A DNA stretch of 43,275 nt from Spirochaetales bacterium (GCA_021736255.1 JAIPGG010000013.1:1-43275); one strand, 5' to 3'. Positions 15,702 to 27,879 are shown, numbered from the stretch's first letter. The notes: a model not told the origin generated them from the letters alone. Translations and numbers: made by a program.

Positions 15702-18700
15702 ATGAAATTTTCCAGTGAAACAAAAATCGATCGGACCTATATTGGAACACAGTACGAGACTGTTATGGATCTTCCAAGCCTTATCGAGATCCAGTTGTCC
15801 TCGTACGAGCGGTTTCTCCAGAAGGATACTCTCCTGGCCGGAGAACCTCTGAAAAACAGTGGTTTGGAAGAGGCCTTTCAGAGCGTGTTCCCCATTGAAA
15901 GTCCGAACGGGGATATGATTCTGGAATACGATCACTATACACTCGACTTCGGGGGAGTCAAATTCAGCGAAGCCGAATGTAAACAGAAGGGGCTTACCTT
16001 TTCGGTTCCTATCAAGGCCCGGATCAATCTGATTTTTCAGCAAACCGGAGAAATCCGTCAGAAAGACATCTATATGGGCGACATGCCTCTGATGACCGAC
16101 CGGGGTACCTTTATAGTAAACGGTGCTGAACGGGTCGTTGTAAGTCAGATACATCGTTCGCCGGGGGTTATTTTTTCACACGAGAAGGGGGTGTATTCCT
16201 CCAGAATTATTCCCTACCGCGGATCGTGGCTCGAGTTCGAGATCGATCAGAAGCGGGAACTCATCTATGCAAAAATCGATCGGAAGAAGCGGATTCTTGG
16301 AACCCTGCTGCTCCGCGCCCTTGGTTATGACAGTAGAGAAAAAATAATCGGCCTTTTTTACAAGATAGAAAAACTGATTGTTAGTGAAGATCGTTCCCAG
16401 CAGGACGAGATAGTCGGACGGGAACTGGCCAAGGCGGTCTACGTCGAAGACGAAGAAACCGGTGAACAGAAAAAGCTCTATCAGGCCGGGGTAAAGATTC
16501 ATCCCCACGAGATCGATGAGCTTATCCATTCCGGCGTGAAGGAAATCGATGTTATCGATTATGATACCGAGGACTCGATCAATTCGACGATTATCCTCAA
16601 CTGTTTCGAACGGGAAGAGGTGAAATTCACTAAGGATGATCCCGATCGTGACGAACCGACCAAAGAAGAAGCTCTAGCGGCGGTCTACCAGGTTTTGATG
16701 CCCGGCGAACCGATCACCGTAGAGAACGCGGAAAAGGATCTGCAGTCTATGTTTTTTTCCGTTCGCCGCTACGATTTGGGCAAGGTCGGACGGTATAAAC
16801 TCAACAAGAAATTCAATTACGACAATCCCATCGAAGAGCACACCCTCATAAACGAGGACATCATCAATACAATGCGCTACCTTATTCAGGTCTATGTAGG
16901 GGTTGTTAATGTTGATGATATCGATCACCTGGGTAACCGGCGGGTCCGCTCAGTGGGTGAGCTCATGGCGAACCAGCTGAAGACGGCATTTGCCAGAATG
17001 GAGCGGATAGCCAAGGAACGGATGTCCCTCAAGGAAACAGACACGATCAAGCCTCAGGACCTGATTTCCATCAAACCGATTACCGCCGCCATTAAGGAGT
17101 TCTTTGGTTCGAGTCAGCTCTCCCAGTTTATGGATCAGGTCAATCCCCTGGCTGAACTCACCCATAAACGCCGACTCAACGCTCTCGGACCGGGAGGCCT
17201 CTCCCGGGACCGGGCGGGATTCGAAGTTCGAGATGTTCATTACACTCATTACGGGCGCATGTGTCCTATCGAAACCCCTGAAGGGCCGAACATCGGTCTG
17301 ATCGTTTCGCTGGCAAACTACACCAAGGTCAATGAATACGGTTTTCTCGAAACCCCCTACCGTTTAGTAGATAAGGGAAGGGCTTCCCGGCAGATAGAGT
17401 ATCTATCGGCCATGGATGAGGAGAGACATTATATTGCTCAGGCGAACGCGCCGATCGATAAAAAGGGTGATTTTCAGGCCGATCTGATCTCCGTACGGAA
17501 GGCCGGAGACTATTCTACTCAGCCGCCGGAAAAGATCGAGTACATGGACGTTTCTCCCAAGCAGATTATTTCTGTTTCATCTTCGTTGATCCCGTTTCTC
17601 GAACACGACGATGCCAACCGTGCCCTGATGGGTTCCAATATGCAGCGTCAGGCCGTGCCTCTGCTTTTTCCCGAGCCCCCGCGGGTCGGTACGGGGATGG
17701 AGGACAAGTGTGCTTACGATTCAGGAGTGCTGGTAAAGGCTCGAAGGGCGGGGACTGTAACGGCGGTCAATGCCGGCAGAGTACTCATACAGCCCGATGA
17801 TGCGTCCGGAGAAGAAGATGTAGACGACTACCCCCTGATCAAGTACCAGCGAACCAACCAGGACACCTGTTATACCCAGAAACCGGTTGTCGAGCTTGGA
17901 CAGAAAATCAAGGCCGGGGATGTTCTGGCCGACGGTCCGGCCACCTTCGACGGAGAACTCGCCCTCGGGCGGAACGTGATGGTAGGCTTTCTGCCGTGGA
18001 ACGGCTACAACTATGAAGATGCAATTCTCATCTCCGAACGAGTGGTGAAAGAGGACCTGTTTACATCGATCCATATCAAGGAGTTCAATGTCGAGGTCCG
18101 GGAAACCAAACTCGGTCCCGAGAAGATAAGCCGCGATATCCCGAATACCAATGAAAAGGCAGTGGATCAACTCGATGAAGAGGGCGTGATCAGAGTCGGA
18201 GCCAAGGTGAAATCCGGTTACATTCTGGTCGGAAAGGTTACCCCGAAATCGGAGACCGAAACTACGCCCGAGTTCAAGCTGCTCAATTCGATCTTCGGCG
18301 AAAAGGCCAAAGAGGTCAGGGACACCTCGCTGCGCGTTCCTCACGGGGTAGAGGGAACGGTCATCGACATCCAACGGCTCAAGCGCTCGGATGGAGACGA
18401 CCTGAATCCCGGCGTGGAAGAAGTCGTCAAGGTTTTGGTCGCCACCAAGCGGAAGCTTCAGGAGGGCGACAAGATGGCCGGACGGCACGGAAACAAGGGA
18501 GTCGTTGCCAGGATTCTTCCCGAAGAGGACATGCCGTACATGACAGACGGTACGCCTCTCGATCTGTGTTTGAATCCCCTGGGAGTTCCCTCCCGTATGA
18601 ACCTCGGGCAGATCCTCGAAACCGAACTCGGCTGGGCAGGACTGGCTTTGAACGAGTGGTATGCCACGCCGGTGTTCCAGTCTGCCAGCAACGAGATGAT

Positions 18701-19211
18701 AGAAGAGAAACTCCGGAATGCGGGGCTGCCGACGAGCTCGAAGACGATCCTTTACGACGGTATGACCGGAGAGGCATTCGAAAACGAAGTGACTGTAGGC
18801 GTGATGTATATCCTCAAACTCCACCATCTGGTGGACGACAAGATGCATTCCCGTTCCACCGGACCTTATTCCCTGGTTACTCAGCAGCCTCTGGGCGGAA
18901 AAGCCCAGTTCGGCGGCCAGCGGCTCGGAGAGATGGAGGTCTGGGCACTGGAAGCCTACGGTGCGGCGAATACGCTGCAGGAGTTGTTAACTATTAAATC
19001 GGACGATATGAACGGTCGAGCAAAGATTTACGAGAGCATTGTGAAAGGAGAACCTTCAACATCAGCGGGGATTCCCGAATCCTTCAACGTGCTCATGCAG
19101 GAGCTGCGGGGTCTTGCCCTCGACCTGTCAATTTATGATTCGAAAGGACGTCAGGTTCCGCTTACTGAGCGGGATGAAGAACTGATTAATCGGCAAGGAA
19201 GTAATTTCTAG
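15702..19211 (+). CDS. rpoB: DNA-directed RNA polymerase beta subunit
   Basis: A 1169-residue beta subunit, close to the short bacterial form without the large E. coli insertions. The rifampicin region reads [20 protein letters not shown], then [10 protein letters not shown]; Asn493 occupies the E. coli Ser531 position. Other hallmarks are [17 protein letters not shown] just downstream and [17 protein letters not shown] near the C terminus. The subunit forms half of the active-site cleft. The TAG stop overlaps the rpoC Shine-Dalgarno sequence, so the two are probably coupled. Confidence 0.99.
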   Translation: MKFSSETKIDRTYIGTQYETVMDLPSLIEIQLSSYERFLQKDTLLAGEPLKNSGLEEAFQSVFPIESPNGDMILEYDHYTLDFGGVKFSEAECKQKGLTFSVPIKARINLIFQQTGEIRQKDIYMGDMPLMTDRGTFIVNGAERVVVSQIHRSPGVIFSHEKGVYSSRIIPYRGSWLEFEIDQKRELIYAKIDRKKRILGTLLLRALGYDSREKIIGLFYKIEKLIVSEDRSQQDEIVGRELAKAVYVEDEETGEQKKLYQAGVKIHPHEIDELIHSGVKEIDVIDYDTEDSINSTIILNCFEREEVKFTKDDPDRDEPTKEEALAAVYQVLMPGEPITVENAEKDLQSMFFSVRRYDLGKVGRYKLNKKFNYDNPIEEHTLINEDIINTMRYLIQVYVGVVNVDDIDHLGNRRVRSVGELMANQLKTAFARMERIAKERMSLKETDTIKPQDLISIKPITAAIKEFFGSSQLSQFMDQVNPLAELTHKRRLNALGPGGLSRDRAGFEVRDVHYTHYGRMCPIETPEGPNIGLIVSLANYTKVNEYGFLETPYRLVDKGRASRQIEYLSAMDEERHYIAQANAPIDKKGDFQADLISVRKAGDYSTQPPEKIEYMDVSPKQIISVSSSLIPFLEHDDANRALMGSNMQRQAVPLLFPEPPRVGTGMEDKCAYDSGVLVKARRAGTVTAVNAGRVLIQPDDASGEEDVDDYPLIKYQRTNQDTCYTQKPVVELGQKIKAGDVLADGPATFDGELALGRNVMVGFLPWNGYNYEDAILISERVVKEDLFTSIHIKEFNVEVRETKLGPEKISRDIPNTNEKAVDQLDEEGVIRVGAKVKSGYILVGKVTPKSETETTPEFKLLNSIFGEKAKEVRDTSLRVPHGVEGTVIDIQRLKRSDGDDLNPGVEEVVKVLVATKRKLQEGDKMAGRHGNKGVVARILPEEDMPYMTDGTPLDLCLNPLGVPSRMNLGQILETELGWAGLALNEWYATPVFQSASNEMIEEKLRNAGLPTSSKTILYDGMTGEAFENEVTVGVMYILKLHHLVDDKMHSRSTGPYSLVTQQPLGGKAQFGGQRLGEMEVWALEAYGAANTLQELLTIKSDDMNGRAKIYESIVKGEPSTSAGIPESFNVLMQELRGLALDLSIYDSKGRQVPLTERDEELINRQGSNF

Positions 19212-19223
19212 GAGGTCCCGGTG

Positions 19224-22200
19224 ATGAGAGATATCCAGGATTTTGACAGTATAATGATAAAGCTCGCCTCTCCGGAGAAGATCCGGGCCTGGAGTTACGG
19301 AGAGGTAAAGAAACCGGAGACCATCAACTATCGTACCCTCAGGCCCGAGCGGGACGGACTCTTTTGTGAACGGATCTTCGGAACCACCAAGGAGTGGGAG
19401 TGTTATTGCGGAAAGTTTAAATCGATTCGGTATAAAGGTGTTATTTGTGACCGCTGCGGAGTCGAGGTAACCCATTTCAAGGTTCGGCGTGAGCGGATGG
19501 GGCATATCGAGCTTGCCTCTCCGGTTTCTCACATCTGGTATTACCGCTCGGTTCCCTCGAGAATGGGCCTCCTTCTCGATCTGCCGATAGCTTCTCTGCG
19601 CTCGATACTCTATTACGAGAAGTATATCGTGATCGATCCAGGCGATACGGACCTCAAAAAGATGGAACTCCTCTCGGAAGAGGAATACATGGAAGCGAGG
19701 GAACGCTTCGGCATGTCTTTTACCGCCGGCATCGGAGCTGAGGCGGTGCGAACCCTCCTCGAAGGTCTGGATCTGGACGCTCTCTCCAGCGAGCTGCGCC
19801 AGAAGATGGTGGAAAAGGGACCGAAAGCGGATAAACGTCTCCTGAAGCGGATAGAGATAGTCGAAAACTTTCAGGAATCGGGAAATCGTCCGGATTGGAT
19901 GATTCTCGATGTCATCCCGGTTATCCCCCCCGAGCTCAGACCCATGGTTCAGCTCGACGGCGGACGGTTTGCAACCTCCGACTTGAACGATCTTTACAGA
20001 AGGGTTATTAACCGGAACAACCGGCTCAAACGGCTCATGTCTCTGAATGCTCCGGACATCATCATTCGGAACGAAAAACGGATGCTGCAGGAGGCGGTGG
20101 ATGCGCTTTTCGACAACTCCAAGAAAAAACGGGTGGTCAAGGGGGCTTCGAACCGGCCGCTGAAATCCCTTTCGGATATGCTCAAGGGAAAACAGGGCCG
20201 TTTCCGGCAGAACCTTCTCGGAAAGCGGGTGGATTATTCCGGGCGTTCGGTAATTGTTGTCGGACCGGAATTGAAACTTCATCAGTGCGGTCTTCCCACG
20301 AAGATGGCCCTCGAACTCTTCAAGCCCTTTATCATGAAGAAGCTGGTCGAACGGGATGTGGTTTACAACGTAAAGAAGGCCAAAACCCTGGTGGAACAGG
20401 AAACCCCGGAAGTCTTTGCCGTCCTCGATGAGGTAGTGGCCGAGCACCCGGTGCTTTTGAACCGTGCACCCACTCTTCACCGGCTCGGAATCCAGGCTTT
20501 CGAGCCTGTTCTGGTCGAGGGAAAGGCCATCAAACTGCATCCTCTGGTTTGCCATGCATACAACGCAGATTTCGACGGAGACCAGATGGCGGTCCACGTG
20601 CCTTTGACCCAAGCCGCGCAGATAGAGAGCTGGACCCTGATGCTTTCCTCCAAAAACCTTCTCAACCCTGCCAATGGGAAACCAATTGTGTTTCCTTCCC
20701 AGGACATGGTGTTGGGTGTCAACTATCTGACCCGGGCAATGAAGGAAGCCAAGGGCGAAGGTAAATATTTCAGTTCATTCAACGAGGTTTTTATGGCTCT
20801 CGACACCAAGAATGTTGCCTATCAGGCCCTGGTAAAGGTGCGAGTCGACGGGAACTGGACAGAAACAACTCCCGGAAGGATTGTTTTCAACGATGAGCTC
20901 CCGGATGAGATCGATTTTGTGAATGAATCCCTCGGCGACAAGGAACTGCGCCGGCTCATATCCAGTGTATATCAGGAGTATGGCCCGGATGTTACGGTCC
21001 GGATGCTCGATGCGGTAAAGCATCTCGGTTTCCGGTATGCAACTCTCTTTGGAGCTACAATCGGTATGGACGACATCGTAGTACCCGAAGCAAAGGTCGA
21101 GATGATGGACAATGCTACCGACCAGGTCAATTCGATCCAGAATCAGTACCTCCAGGGGCATATTACTCAGGAAGAGCGATACAACCGTGTCGTCGAAGTC
21201 TGGAGTAAGACCAACGAAGACCTTACGAATTTGATGATGGATAACCTGAAACAAGAGAAAGACGGGTTCAACCCGGTCTACATGATGGCCAATTCCGGTG
21301 CCCGGGGAAGCCGAAACCAGATACGTCAGCTCGCGGGAATGCGGGGGTTGATGGCCAAACCTTCCGGTGACATCATCGAGCTGCCGATTCGCTCGAATTT
21401 CAAAGAGGGATTGTCGGTAATCGAGTTTTATATTTCCACAAATGGTGCCCGTAAGGGATTGGCCGATACTGCCCTTAAGACGGCGGACGCCGGGTATCTT
21501 ACCCGCCGGTTGGTCGATATAGCCCAGGACGTGGTGGTCAATGAAGATGACTGCGGTACTATCAACGGTATCGAGATGAAGGCTCTCAAAGACGGCGAGG
21601 AGATAGTCGAGGCCCTCTCGGACCGTATTGCAGGCCGTTTTACCCTGGAACAGGTCAAACACCCCATTACCGGCGAAATCATCGTCGATGTGAACGAAGA
21701 GATAAACGATGAAACCGCCGTCGAGATCGAAGATGCGGGTATCGAATCCGTGCGGATTAGAACGGTGCTAACCTGTGAGGCAAAACACGGGGTTTGCCGG
21801 CGCTGTTACGGCAGAAATTTGGCCTCCAATAGAACAGTGGATATCGGTGAATCTGTCGGTATTGTAGCCGCCCAGTCAATCGGGCAGCCGGGAACCCAGC
21901 TTACCATGCGTACTTTCCATATCGGAGGCGCTGCTACGAAGGTAAGCGAGGAAAACAGGACCTACCTCAAGCATCCGGTCTATGTCAATGAAATCAAGGG
22001 GAATACCGTCGAGCTTTCGAACGGAGACCGTGTTTTTACCCGAAAGGGCCACCTGCTGGTCAACCGAATTCTCAAGGACATCAAACTGAAAGAGGGTGAT
22101 GAGCCCCTGGTGGAAGACGGGCAAAAGGTCCTGCAGGACACGCCCATACTCAAGCGTGGGGGGCGGACCACCAAATCATCGGAGATCGCCCTGGTGAAGC

Positions 22201-23507
22201 TTCTCGAAGACAGGCTTTTGCTGATTTCGCAGGAACAGAAGGTCGAGATCCGCAACGGTGCGGAACTTCAGGTCCACGAAGGAGACATCGTCCGCGCCGA
22301 GGAATCACTTGCTATTTTTGACCCCTTTTCAGAACCGATCATTGCCGAGCAAGCGGGAATTATCCGCTTCGAGGACATCATTCACGGGACTACGCTCAAA
22401 GAAGAGCTGAACGAGGATACGGGGAATATCGAGAAGAAGATCATGGAGTTTTCCCTCGAAAGCCTGCAGCCAAGACTGATTATGGAAGACGAAGAGGGAA
22501 ACGAGATCGCGAGTTACTTTCTCCCGGGGGCCGCTTATCTCAATGTGGATGATGGAGACAAGATCAAAGCCGGACGTATTCTGGCGAAGCTGTTGAAAGA
22601 AAGTGTTAAAACCCGGGATATCACCGGCGGTCTGCCGAGGGTCGGAGAACTTTTTGAAGCCCGGCATCCCAAGAATAGTGCGGTTCTGGCTCAGGTTTCG
22701 GGCACCGTTCATTTCAAGGGGATTTCCAAAGGAAAGCGAGTCATCGTTGTCGAAGACGAGTTCGGAAACGAGTACAAACACCAGGTACCCATGGGCAGGC
22801 ATCTGCTGGTCCGGGATAACGATCCGGTGGAAGCAAATGAAGAGCTCTGTGATGGACAAAAAGATCCCCATGACGTTCTGGAAATCCTCGGCGAAAACGA
22901 GCTCCAGAGTTTTATGGTGAACGAAGTGCAGGAGGTGTACCGGCTCCAGGGTGTAAATATTAATGACAAGCACATTGGAGTAATCATTCGCCAGATGATG
23001 CGGAAGGTGGAAATTGTTCAGGTTGGAGATACCAACTTTATTTACGGACAACAGGTAGACAAATACCGCTTCCATGAAGAGAACGAGAAGGTAATCCGCG
23101 AGGGCGGTCGTGCGGCGGTAGCAAAGCCGCTGCTCCTCGGAATAACCCGGGCCTCTTTGAATATCGATTCCTTTATTTCCGCGGCATCCTTTCAGGAAAC
23201 CACAAAGGTGCTTACCAATTCGGCCATAGCCGGAAGCGTGGACAATCTCCGCGGACTGAAAGAGAATGTGATTATCGGGCATTTGATACCGGCCGGAACC
23301 GGAATGAAACAGTACAAGCAGATAAAACTGTTCGATGAAAACAAGGAAGATCTCGATGCGCACATGCAGCGAATCCTCGACGCAAAGAAGCGCGAAGAGG
23401 AAGAAGCCGCCAAGCAGCCCGTAATCATTCCAATGGAAGAACAGGGAGAAGAGAATACCATTGTTCCCGAAGAGACGGAGGACATGGAAGAAGAAGATTT
23501 GAGCTGA
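19224..23507 (+). CDS. rpoC: DNA-directed RNA polymerase beta-prime subunit
   Basis: A 1427-residue beta-prime subunit. The N-terminal zinc site is Cys60, Cys62, Cys75 and Cys78; the catalytic Mg-binding NADFDGD is at 447-453; a second zinc site lies in [13 protein letters not shown]. The tail is Glu rich. I chose ATG 19224, which sits 7 bases after a perfect AGGAGGT; a GTG one codon upstream is too close. It forms the catalytic centre with RpoB, whose gene ends 12 bases upstream. Confidence 0.99.
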   Translation: MRDIQDFDSIMIKLASPEKIRAWSYGEVKKPETINYRTLRPERDGLFCERIFGTTKEWECYCGKFKSIRYKGVICDRCGVEVTHFKVRRERMGHIELASPVSHIWYYRSVPSRMGLLLDLPIASLRSILYYEKYIVIDPGDTDLKKMELLSEEEYMEARERFGMSFTAGIGAEAVRTLLEGLDLDALSSELRQKMVEKGPKADKRLLKRIEIVENFQESGNRPDWMILDVIPVIPPELRPMVQLDGGRFATSDLNDLYRRVINRNNRLKRLMSLNAPDIIIRNEKRMLQEAVDALFDNSKKKRVVKGASNRPLKSLSDMLKGKQGRFRQNLLGKRVDYSGRSVIVVGPELKLHQCGLPTKMALELFKPFIMKKLVERDVVYNVKKAKTLVEQETPEVFAVLDEVVAEHPVLLNRAPTLHRLGIQAFEPVLVEGKAIKLHPLVCHAYNADFDGDQMAVHVPLTQAAQIESWTLMLSSKNLLNPANGKPIVFPSQDMVLGVNYLTRAMKEAKGEGKYFSSFNEVFMALDTKNVAYQALVKVRVDGNWTETTPGRIVFNDELPDEIDFVNESLGDKELRRLISSVYQEYGPDVTVRMLDAVKHLGFRYATLFGATIGMDDIVVPEAKVEMMDNATDQVNSIQNQYLQGHITQEERYNRVVEVWSKTNEDLTNLMMDNLKQEKDGFNPVYMMANSGARGSRNQIRQLAGMRGLMAKPSGDIIELPIRSNFKEGLSVIEFYISTNGARKGLADTALKTADAGYLTRRLVDIAQDVVVNEDDCGTINGIEMKALKDGEEIVEALSDRIAGRFTLEQVKHPITGEIIVDVNEEINDETAVEIEDAGIESVRIRTVLTCEAKHGVCRRCYGRNLASNRTVDIGESVGIVAAQSIGQPGTQLTMRTFHIGGAATKVSEENRTYLKHPVYVNEIKGNTVELSNGDRVFTRKGHLLVNRILKDIKLKEGDEPLVEDGQKVLQDTPILKRGGRTTKSSEIALVKLLEDRLLLISQEQKVEIRNGAELQVHEGDIVRAEESLAIFDPFSEPIIAEQAGIIRFEDIIHGTTLKEELNEDTGNIEKKIMEFSLESLQPRLIMEDEEGNEIASYFLPGAAYLNVDDGDKIKAGRILAKLLKESVKTRDITGGLPRVGELFEARHPKNSAVLAQVSGTVHFKGISKGKRVIVVEDEFGNEYKHQVPMGRHLLVRDNDPVEANEELCDGQKDPHDVLEILGENELQSFMVNEVQEVYRLQGVNINDKHIGVIIRQMMRKVEIVQVGDTNFIYGQQVDKYRFHEENEKVIREGGRAAVAKPLLLGITRASLNIDSFISAASFQETTKVLTNSAIAGSVDNLRGLKENVIIGHLIPAGTGMKQYKQIKLFDENKEDLDAHMQRILDAKKREEEEAAKQPVIIPMEEQGEENTIVPEETEDMEEEDLS

Positions 23508-23577
23508 AACCTCTTGGGAGGATCGTTCATACTGGAGGGTTCGCAAGGGCCCTGAGCAACAATGAAAACCCGTCCAG

Positions 23578-23606
23578 CCTCTCTGCAGGGGAGGGTTGAC
23601 TTTTTT
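23578..23606 (+). terminator. Weak terminator-like hairpin after rpoC
   Basis: CCTCTC (23578-23583) pairs with GGGAGG (23589-23594, one G-U) around a 5-base loop, and a run of six T begins 7 bases later (23601-23606). The separation makes it a poor intrinsic terminator, but it may reduce read-through from rpoBC into the str genes. The T-run overlaps the next promoter. Confidence 0.4.
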
Positions 23607-23624
23607 GAGTCGAGTTGATAGATT
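23596..23624 (+). promoter_or_regulatory. Sigma70-like promoter before rpsL
   Basis: TTGACT (23596-23601) and TAGATT (23619-23624) are separated by exactly 17 bases, giving 5 of 6 and 4 of 6 matches. Initiation near 23631 would leave a leader of about 35 bases before rpsL. This allows the str genes to be transcribed separately from rpoBC. Confidence 0.65.
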
Positions 23625-23666
23625 CGGGTTTCATACGACCGAAACGGAAAGGAACGAACAGAGTAT

Positions 23667-24041
23667 ATGCCGACAATCAATCAATTGATTCGGAAGGGAC
23701 GAAAGAAATCTCATCGGAAAACGGACTCACCGGCGCTGCAGTCTTGTCCGCAAAAACGCGGTGTTTGTACCCGCGTTATGACGGTAACGCCGAAGAAGCC
23801 GAATTCAGCACTCAGGAAGGTAGCCCGTGTCCGGCTGTCCAACGGCGTCGAGGTAACTGCCTATATTCCCGGAATCGGACATAATTTGCAGGAGCACTCG
23901 GTAGTGCTCATTCGGGGCGGCCGGGTCAAAGACCTTCCCGGTGTTCGCTATCATATCGTTCGCGGGGCGAAAGATACCCTCGGAGTCGACGATCGCCGTA
24001 CCGGACGGTCGAAATACGGAACCAAGCGTCCAAAGGCTTAG
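23667..24041 (+). CDS. rpsL: 30S ribosomal protein S12
   Basis: A 124-residue S12, at the decoding centre. The streptomycin-interaction loops are wild type: [11 protein letters not shown] with Lys43 (41-51) and [13 protein letters not shown] with Lys88 and Asp89 (84-96). No residue associated with streptomycin resistance is seen at those positions. It opens the str cluster, 12 bases before rpsG. Confidence 0.99.
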   Translation: MPTINQLIRKGRKKSHRKTDSPALQSCPQKRGVCTRVMTVTPKKPNSALRKVARVRLSNGVEVTAYIPGIGHNLQEHSVVLIRGGRVKDLPGVRYHIVRGAKDTLGVDDRRTGRSKYGTKRPKA

Positions 24042-24053
24042 GGTGTAGTTGAT

Positions 24054-24524
24054 ATGTCTAGAAAAAAGGTTACCGGAGTAGAGCGAAAGTATATCGATCC
24101 GCAATACAGCAGTCCTGTAGTGGGTAAGTTTGTAAGCCGGCTTATGGTGAACGGGAAAAAGGCCACCAGCATCAAGAATGTGTATGGCGCCATGGAGCAG
24201 CTGAGCAAAAATGTCAAGGAAGAGCCCCTGCAGGCTTTTTTAAAGGCTATTGAGAATGTGAAACCGGTTGTCGAGGTCAAATCCCGCCGTGTCGGCGGAT
24301 CGACCTATCAAGTGCCGGTCGAGGTCAGGGAGAGCAGGCGGGAAGCCCTTGCAATGCGCTGGATTATCCAGGCTGCCCGGGCAAAGCGCGGCAAGCCGGT
24401 GAGTCAGCTGCTGGCAGCTGAACTTGCAGACGCATTCAATTCAACCGGCACCGCCTTTAAAAAGAAGGAAGATACCCACCGAATGGCCGAGGCCAACAAG
24501 GCCTTTGCGCATTATCGATGGTAA
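24054..24524 (+). CDS. rpsG: 30S ribosomal protein S7
   Basis: A 156-residue S7, the assembly initiator of the 30S head. Conserved stretches are SPVVGKFVSRLMVNGKK (23-39), SRRVGGSTYQVPVEVR (77-92) and the C-terminal NKAFAHYRW. Its last 7 bases overlap the start of the downstream EF-G-like gene. Confidence 0.99.
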   Translation: MSRKKVTGVERKYIDPQYSSPVVGKFVSRLMVNGKKATSIKNVYGAMEQLSKNVKEEPLQAFLKAIENVKPVVEVKSRRVGGSTYQVPVEVRESRREALAMRWIIQAARAKRGKPVSQLLAAELADAFNSTGTAFKKKEDTHRMAEANKAFAHYRW

Positions 24525-26584
24525 ACAGTCCCGGTACGGTTCTGAATACACCGCACCGGGATAGACGAAATATCGGGATCATTGCCCATATTGATGCCGG
24601 CAAGACAACCGTAAGTGAACGGTTTCTTTTGTATGCAGGCGTTACCAGGGAGCCCGGTGAAGTCCACGATGGTCGGGCGCAGCTCGACTGGATGGACTTG
24701 GAAAGAGAGCGGGGGATTACGATAACCTCCGCAGCAACAACGTTTACCTGGCGCGAGACGGGGGTAACGTTGATAGATACGCCTGGGCATGTAGATTTTA
24801 CTGCCGAGGTAGAACGTTCTTTGAGAGTATTGGATGGAGCAATCGGTGTATTTTGTGCAGTAGCCGGTGTTCAATCACAAAGTGAATCAGTCTGGCGGCA
24901 GGCGGATAAGTTCCGGATACCCCGTTTGGTCTATATTAACAAGATAGACAGGGATGGAGCGGATTTTTACTCGGTAATCGACGAGATTGCCTCTCGTCTG
25001 CACCCCGGGATTCTGCCGTTGCAAATGCCTGTCGGGTCGGGAAAAGAGTTCCGTGGTGTTGTCGATCTGATTTCCCAGCGTTTTTTTGTCTGGGAGGGTG
25101 AGTTCGGTGAAGATATCCGTTCGTCTGAACTGTCGTCTGAATATAAACGGAAGGCATTTGAGAAACGGCGAAATTTAATCGAGCGTCTTGCAGATCATGA
25201 TGATGGGGTTGCCGAGAGCTTTCTTGCCGATGAAGAGATCGGGCAGGAAGTCCTCACTTCAGTGATTCGTAGATTGACGATAGAAGGAAGGCTCGTTCCC
25301 GCTTTCTGCGGCAGCGCATTAAAGAACATGGCTGTTCAGCCGTTGATCGACGGGATAATTGATTTTCTTCCGAGTCCGGAGGAAAGTGTAACCGAACAGG
25401 CAGGGATGAAAAACGGAGAGCCGATTTCCGTCAATGTCGCTTGTGATCCGGAAAAAACCTTGTTGGCCTTTGTTTTTAAGGTTCAACAGGACAAGTTCCT
25501 TGACAGACTGGCCTATATTCGGGTATATTCCGGTTCCCTGCATACTGGCGATGTTGTAACCGCCGTTTCTGCGGGAAAGCAGGAAAAAATCCTGCGGATT
25601 GTTCGAATGCACGCCGACAGGCGTTCCAATCTGAAAGCTGCCACGGCAGGAGATATCGTGGCGGTTTCCGGATTGAAGTATTCGGTGACTGGTGAGACGC
25701 TGTGCGGGGCTGAGCCTTGTGTTCAGTTCGAACCACTGCGGTTTGCATCACCGGTTGCCTCAGTTGTTATAGAACCGGCTGGAAAGATCGACGAAGATCG
25801 TCTTCGTCATGGTGTTTCCCGCCTCTGTGAAGAGGATCCGAGTGTTACGATCTCCGAGGACGAGGAGAGTGGAAACTTGGTGCTTCAGGGGATGGGAGAG
25901 CTTCACCTTGACGTGCTGTATCAACGGCTGGTGCGTGAGTACGGCGTGAAAGCCCGTGTGGGGCAGCCTCAGGTTGCTTACCGCGAATCGGTTTCCGAGT
26001 CAGCCTGCGGTGAGGCTCTAATTGATCGGGAACACATGGGAAGCCGCCAATACGCGCATCTGCGGCTTGCGATCTTTCCCGGTGAACGGGATTCCGGCGT
26101 TGTCCTGTTGCGGCAGGCCAACGGACCGAAACACCTTCCCGAACCGCTAATCCAGGCGGTGGAAGAGGGTGTCCGTTCCACTGCAGAAGCCGGACCGCTC
26201 AGTGGATATCCGGTAATGGATATTCGAGTGGAAATAGCGGATGCAGACTATCGTGAAGGTGTCTCCGATGAGATAGCTTTTCGCATCGCAGCCGCTATGG
26301 CATTGAAAAATGGATTGGCTCAAGCCAAACCAATCGTCCTGGAGCCGGTTATGCGGCTCGAAATCGTAACTCCCGAAGAATATTTGGGGGCGATAGTTTC
26401 GAATGCTGCAAAAAAGACGGGAAGAATCGAGAGCGTCGAAGACCGGCAGGGTGGTAAGGTGGTACAGGCCTATGTCCCCCTCAGGCTGCTTTTTGGTTAC
26501 AGCAGCGAGTTGCGGTCCATAAGTCAAGGGCGTGCTGGCCTTACCATTCAATTTTCTCGATACGAACGCTTTGCGGGTAATTAG
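24518..26584 (+). CDS. fusA: Elongation factor G-like GTPase, divergent in domain IV
   Basis: A 688-residue EF-G-family GTPase in the canonical fusA position. The GTPase motifs are intact: AHIDAGKT (23-30), DTPGH (87-91), NKID (141-144) and GSA (265-267). Domain V is standard (EEYLGAIVSNAAKKTGRIE, FGYSSELRS). Both domain IV tip loops are unusual: the GGxGQ loop is replaced by REHMGSRQY (504-512) and the usual YHDVDSSE by YREGVSDE (578-585). Spirochaetes have two EF-G paralogues, one for translocation and one for ribosome recycling; this may be the specialised copy, with a standard EF-G elsewhere. The ATG overlaps rpsG by 7 bases and no ribosome site is evident. Confidence 0.9.
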   Translation: MVNSPGTVLNTPHRDRRNIGIIAHIDAGKTTVSERFLLYAGVTREPGEVHDGRAQLDWMDLERERGITITSAATTFTWRETGVTLIDTPGHVDFTAEVERSLRVLDGAIGVFCAVAGVQSQSESVWRQADKFRIPRLVYINKIDRDGADFYSVIDEIASRLHPGILPLQMPVGSGKEFRGVVDLISQRFFVWEGEFGEDIRSSELSSEYKRKAFEKRRNLIERLADHDDGVAESFLADEEIGQEVLTSVIRRLTIEGRLVPAFCGSALKNMAVQPLIDGIIDFLPSPEESVTEQAGMKNGEPISVNVACDPEKTLLAFVFKVQQDKFLDRLAYIRVYSGSLHTGDVVTAVSAGKQEKILRIVRMHADRRSNLKAATAGDIVAVSGLKYSVTGETLCGAEPCVQFEPLRFASPVASVVIEPAGKIDEDRLRHGVSRLCEEDPSVTISEDEESGNLVLQGMGELHLDVLYQRLVREYGVKARVGQPQVAYRESVSESACGEALIDREHMGSRQYAHLRLAIFPGERDSGVVLLRQANGPKHLPEPLIQAVEEGVRSTAEAGPLSGYPVMDIRVEIADADYREGVSDEIAFRIAAAMALKNGLAQAKPIVLEPVMRLEIVTPEEYLGAIVSNAAKKTGRIESVEDRQGGKVVQAYVPLRLLFGYSSELRSISQGRAGLTIQFSRYERFAGN

Positions 26585-26688
26585 TATCGGCTGCTCGACG
26601 GCCGGTCTTGTATATGCGACGTGAATCATGATAGATTCTTCGTCACCGCGTAAAAGGTTGTGTCTATTTACATTGCAAGGAGGATGTA

Positions 26689-27879
26689 ATGGCGAAAGCG
26701 AAGTTTGAGAGGACAAAACCTCATATTAACGTCGGTACCATCGGGCATGTCGATCACGGGAAGACCACCCTAACAGCAGCCATGACCATGTACAGCGCCA
26801 ATAAGTATGGGAGTAAGCAGTTGAGCTATGATCAGATAGACAATGCTCCCGAAGAAAAGGCGCGGGGTATCACGATTAATACTCGACACGTTGAGTACGA
26901 AACGGACAAACGGCATTATGCTCACGTAGATTGTCCTGGTCACGCCGACTATATCAAGAATATGATTACCGGTGCGGCACAGATGGACGGTTCGGTTCTT
27001 GTCGTATCCGCTCCGGATTCGGTAATGCCTCAGACCCGGGAGCATATACTGCTTGCACGCCAGGTGGGTGTTCCGGCGATCGTAGTTTTCCTGAACAAGA
27101 CAGACCAGGTAGATGATCCTGAGCTGATCGAACTTGTAGAGGAAGAAGTCCGTGAGGTGCTGAACGAATATGAATTCGATGGGGATAATATCCCTATTAT
27201 CAAGGGTTCCGCTTTTGAGGCGATGGAAAACATCGATGATCCTGAAAAGGTAAAGCCTATCGAAGAGCTTTTTCAGGTTATGGATGAATATTTCCCCGAA
27301 CCCGAACGGGCAAAAGACAAGGATTTCCTCATGCCGATCGAGGACATTTTCTCCATCCAGGGCCGCGGTACTGTTGTAACAGGTCGTGTTGAACGCGGCA
27401 TGGTTAAGGTCGGCGAAGAGATCGAAATCGTTGGTATCAAGGATACAAAAAAAACCACCGTTACCGGCGTCGAGATGTTCAACAAGCTTCTTGATCAGGG
27501 GGAGGCAGGCGATAACATCGGTGCTCTTCTTCGTGGAGTGGAAAAGAAAGAGGTCGAGCGTGGGCAGGTTCTTGCGAAGCCGGGCTCGATTACTCCGCAC
27601 AAGAAGTTTAAAGGCAAGATTTATTGTTTGACGAAGGATGAAGGTGGACGGCACAATCCGTTCTTTACCGGATATCGTCCCCAGTTTTACTTTCGGACAA
27701 CCGATGTCACCGGGACGGTAACTCTGCCGGAAGACAAGCAGATGATAATGCCCGGGGACAATACCGAAATCGAAGTTGAGCTCATAAACTCCATCGCTAT
27801 GGAGACGGGTCTCCGCTTTGCAATTCGGGAAGGCGGCCGTACCGTCGCAAGCGGTCAGGTCATCGAGATAATCGAATAA
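26689..27879 (+). CDS. tuf: Elongation factor Tu
   Basis: A 396-residue EF-Tu, delivering aminoacyl-tRNA to the ribosome. Motifs: GHVDHGKT (19-26), the effector segment [19 protein letters not shown] with the catalytic His, and NKTD. Two stretches differ from common EF-Tu: [15 protein letters not shown] in place of the usual AATDGPMPQTREH, and GSAFEAM in place of GSALKAL; neither removes a catalytic residue. AAGGAGG sits just before the ATG. A GATAGATTC motif with a -10-like TAGATT lies in the 104-base gap upstream (26630-26638), with only a weak TTGTAT -35. Confidence 0.98.
   Translation: MAKAKFERTKPHINVGTIGHVDHGKTTLTAAMTMYSANKYGSKQLSYDQIDNAPEEKARGITINTRHVEYETDKRHYAHVDCPGHADYIKNMITGAAQMDGSVLVVSAPDSVMPQTREHILLARQVGVPAIVVFLNKTDQVDDPELIELVEEEVREVLNEYEFDGDNIPIIKGSAFEAMENIDDPEKVKPIEELFQVMDEYFPEPERAKDKDFLMPIEDIFSIQGRGTVVTGRVERGMVKVGEEIEIVGIKDTKKTTVTGVEMFNKLLDQGEAGDNIGALLRGVEKKEVERGQVLAKPGSITPHKKFKGKIYCLTKDEGGRHNPFFTGYRPQFYFRTTDVTGTVTLPEDKQMIMPGDNTEIEVELINSIAMETGLRFAIREGGRTVASGQVIEIIE

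Noticed and set aside
19128-20612. Long minus-strand open frame opposite rpoC (494 codons)
   Set aside because: It lies entirely opposite conserved rpoB/rpoC codons, has no recognisable motif and is a by-product of their codon pattern. The same applies to minus-strand frames at 17721-18848, 20775-21662, 22329-23546 and 26770-27654.
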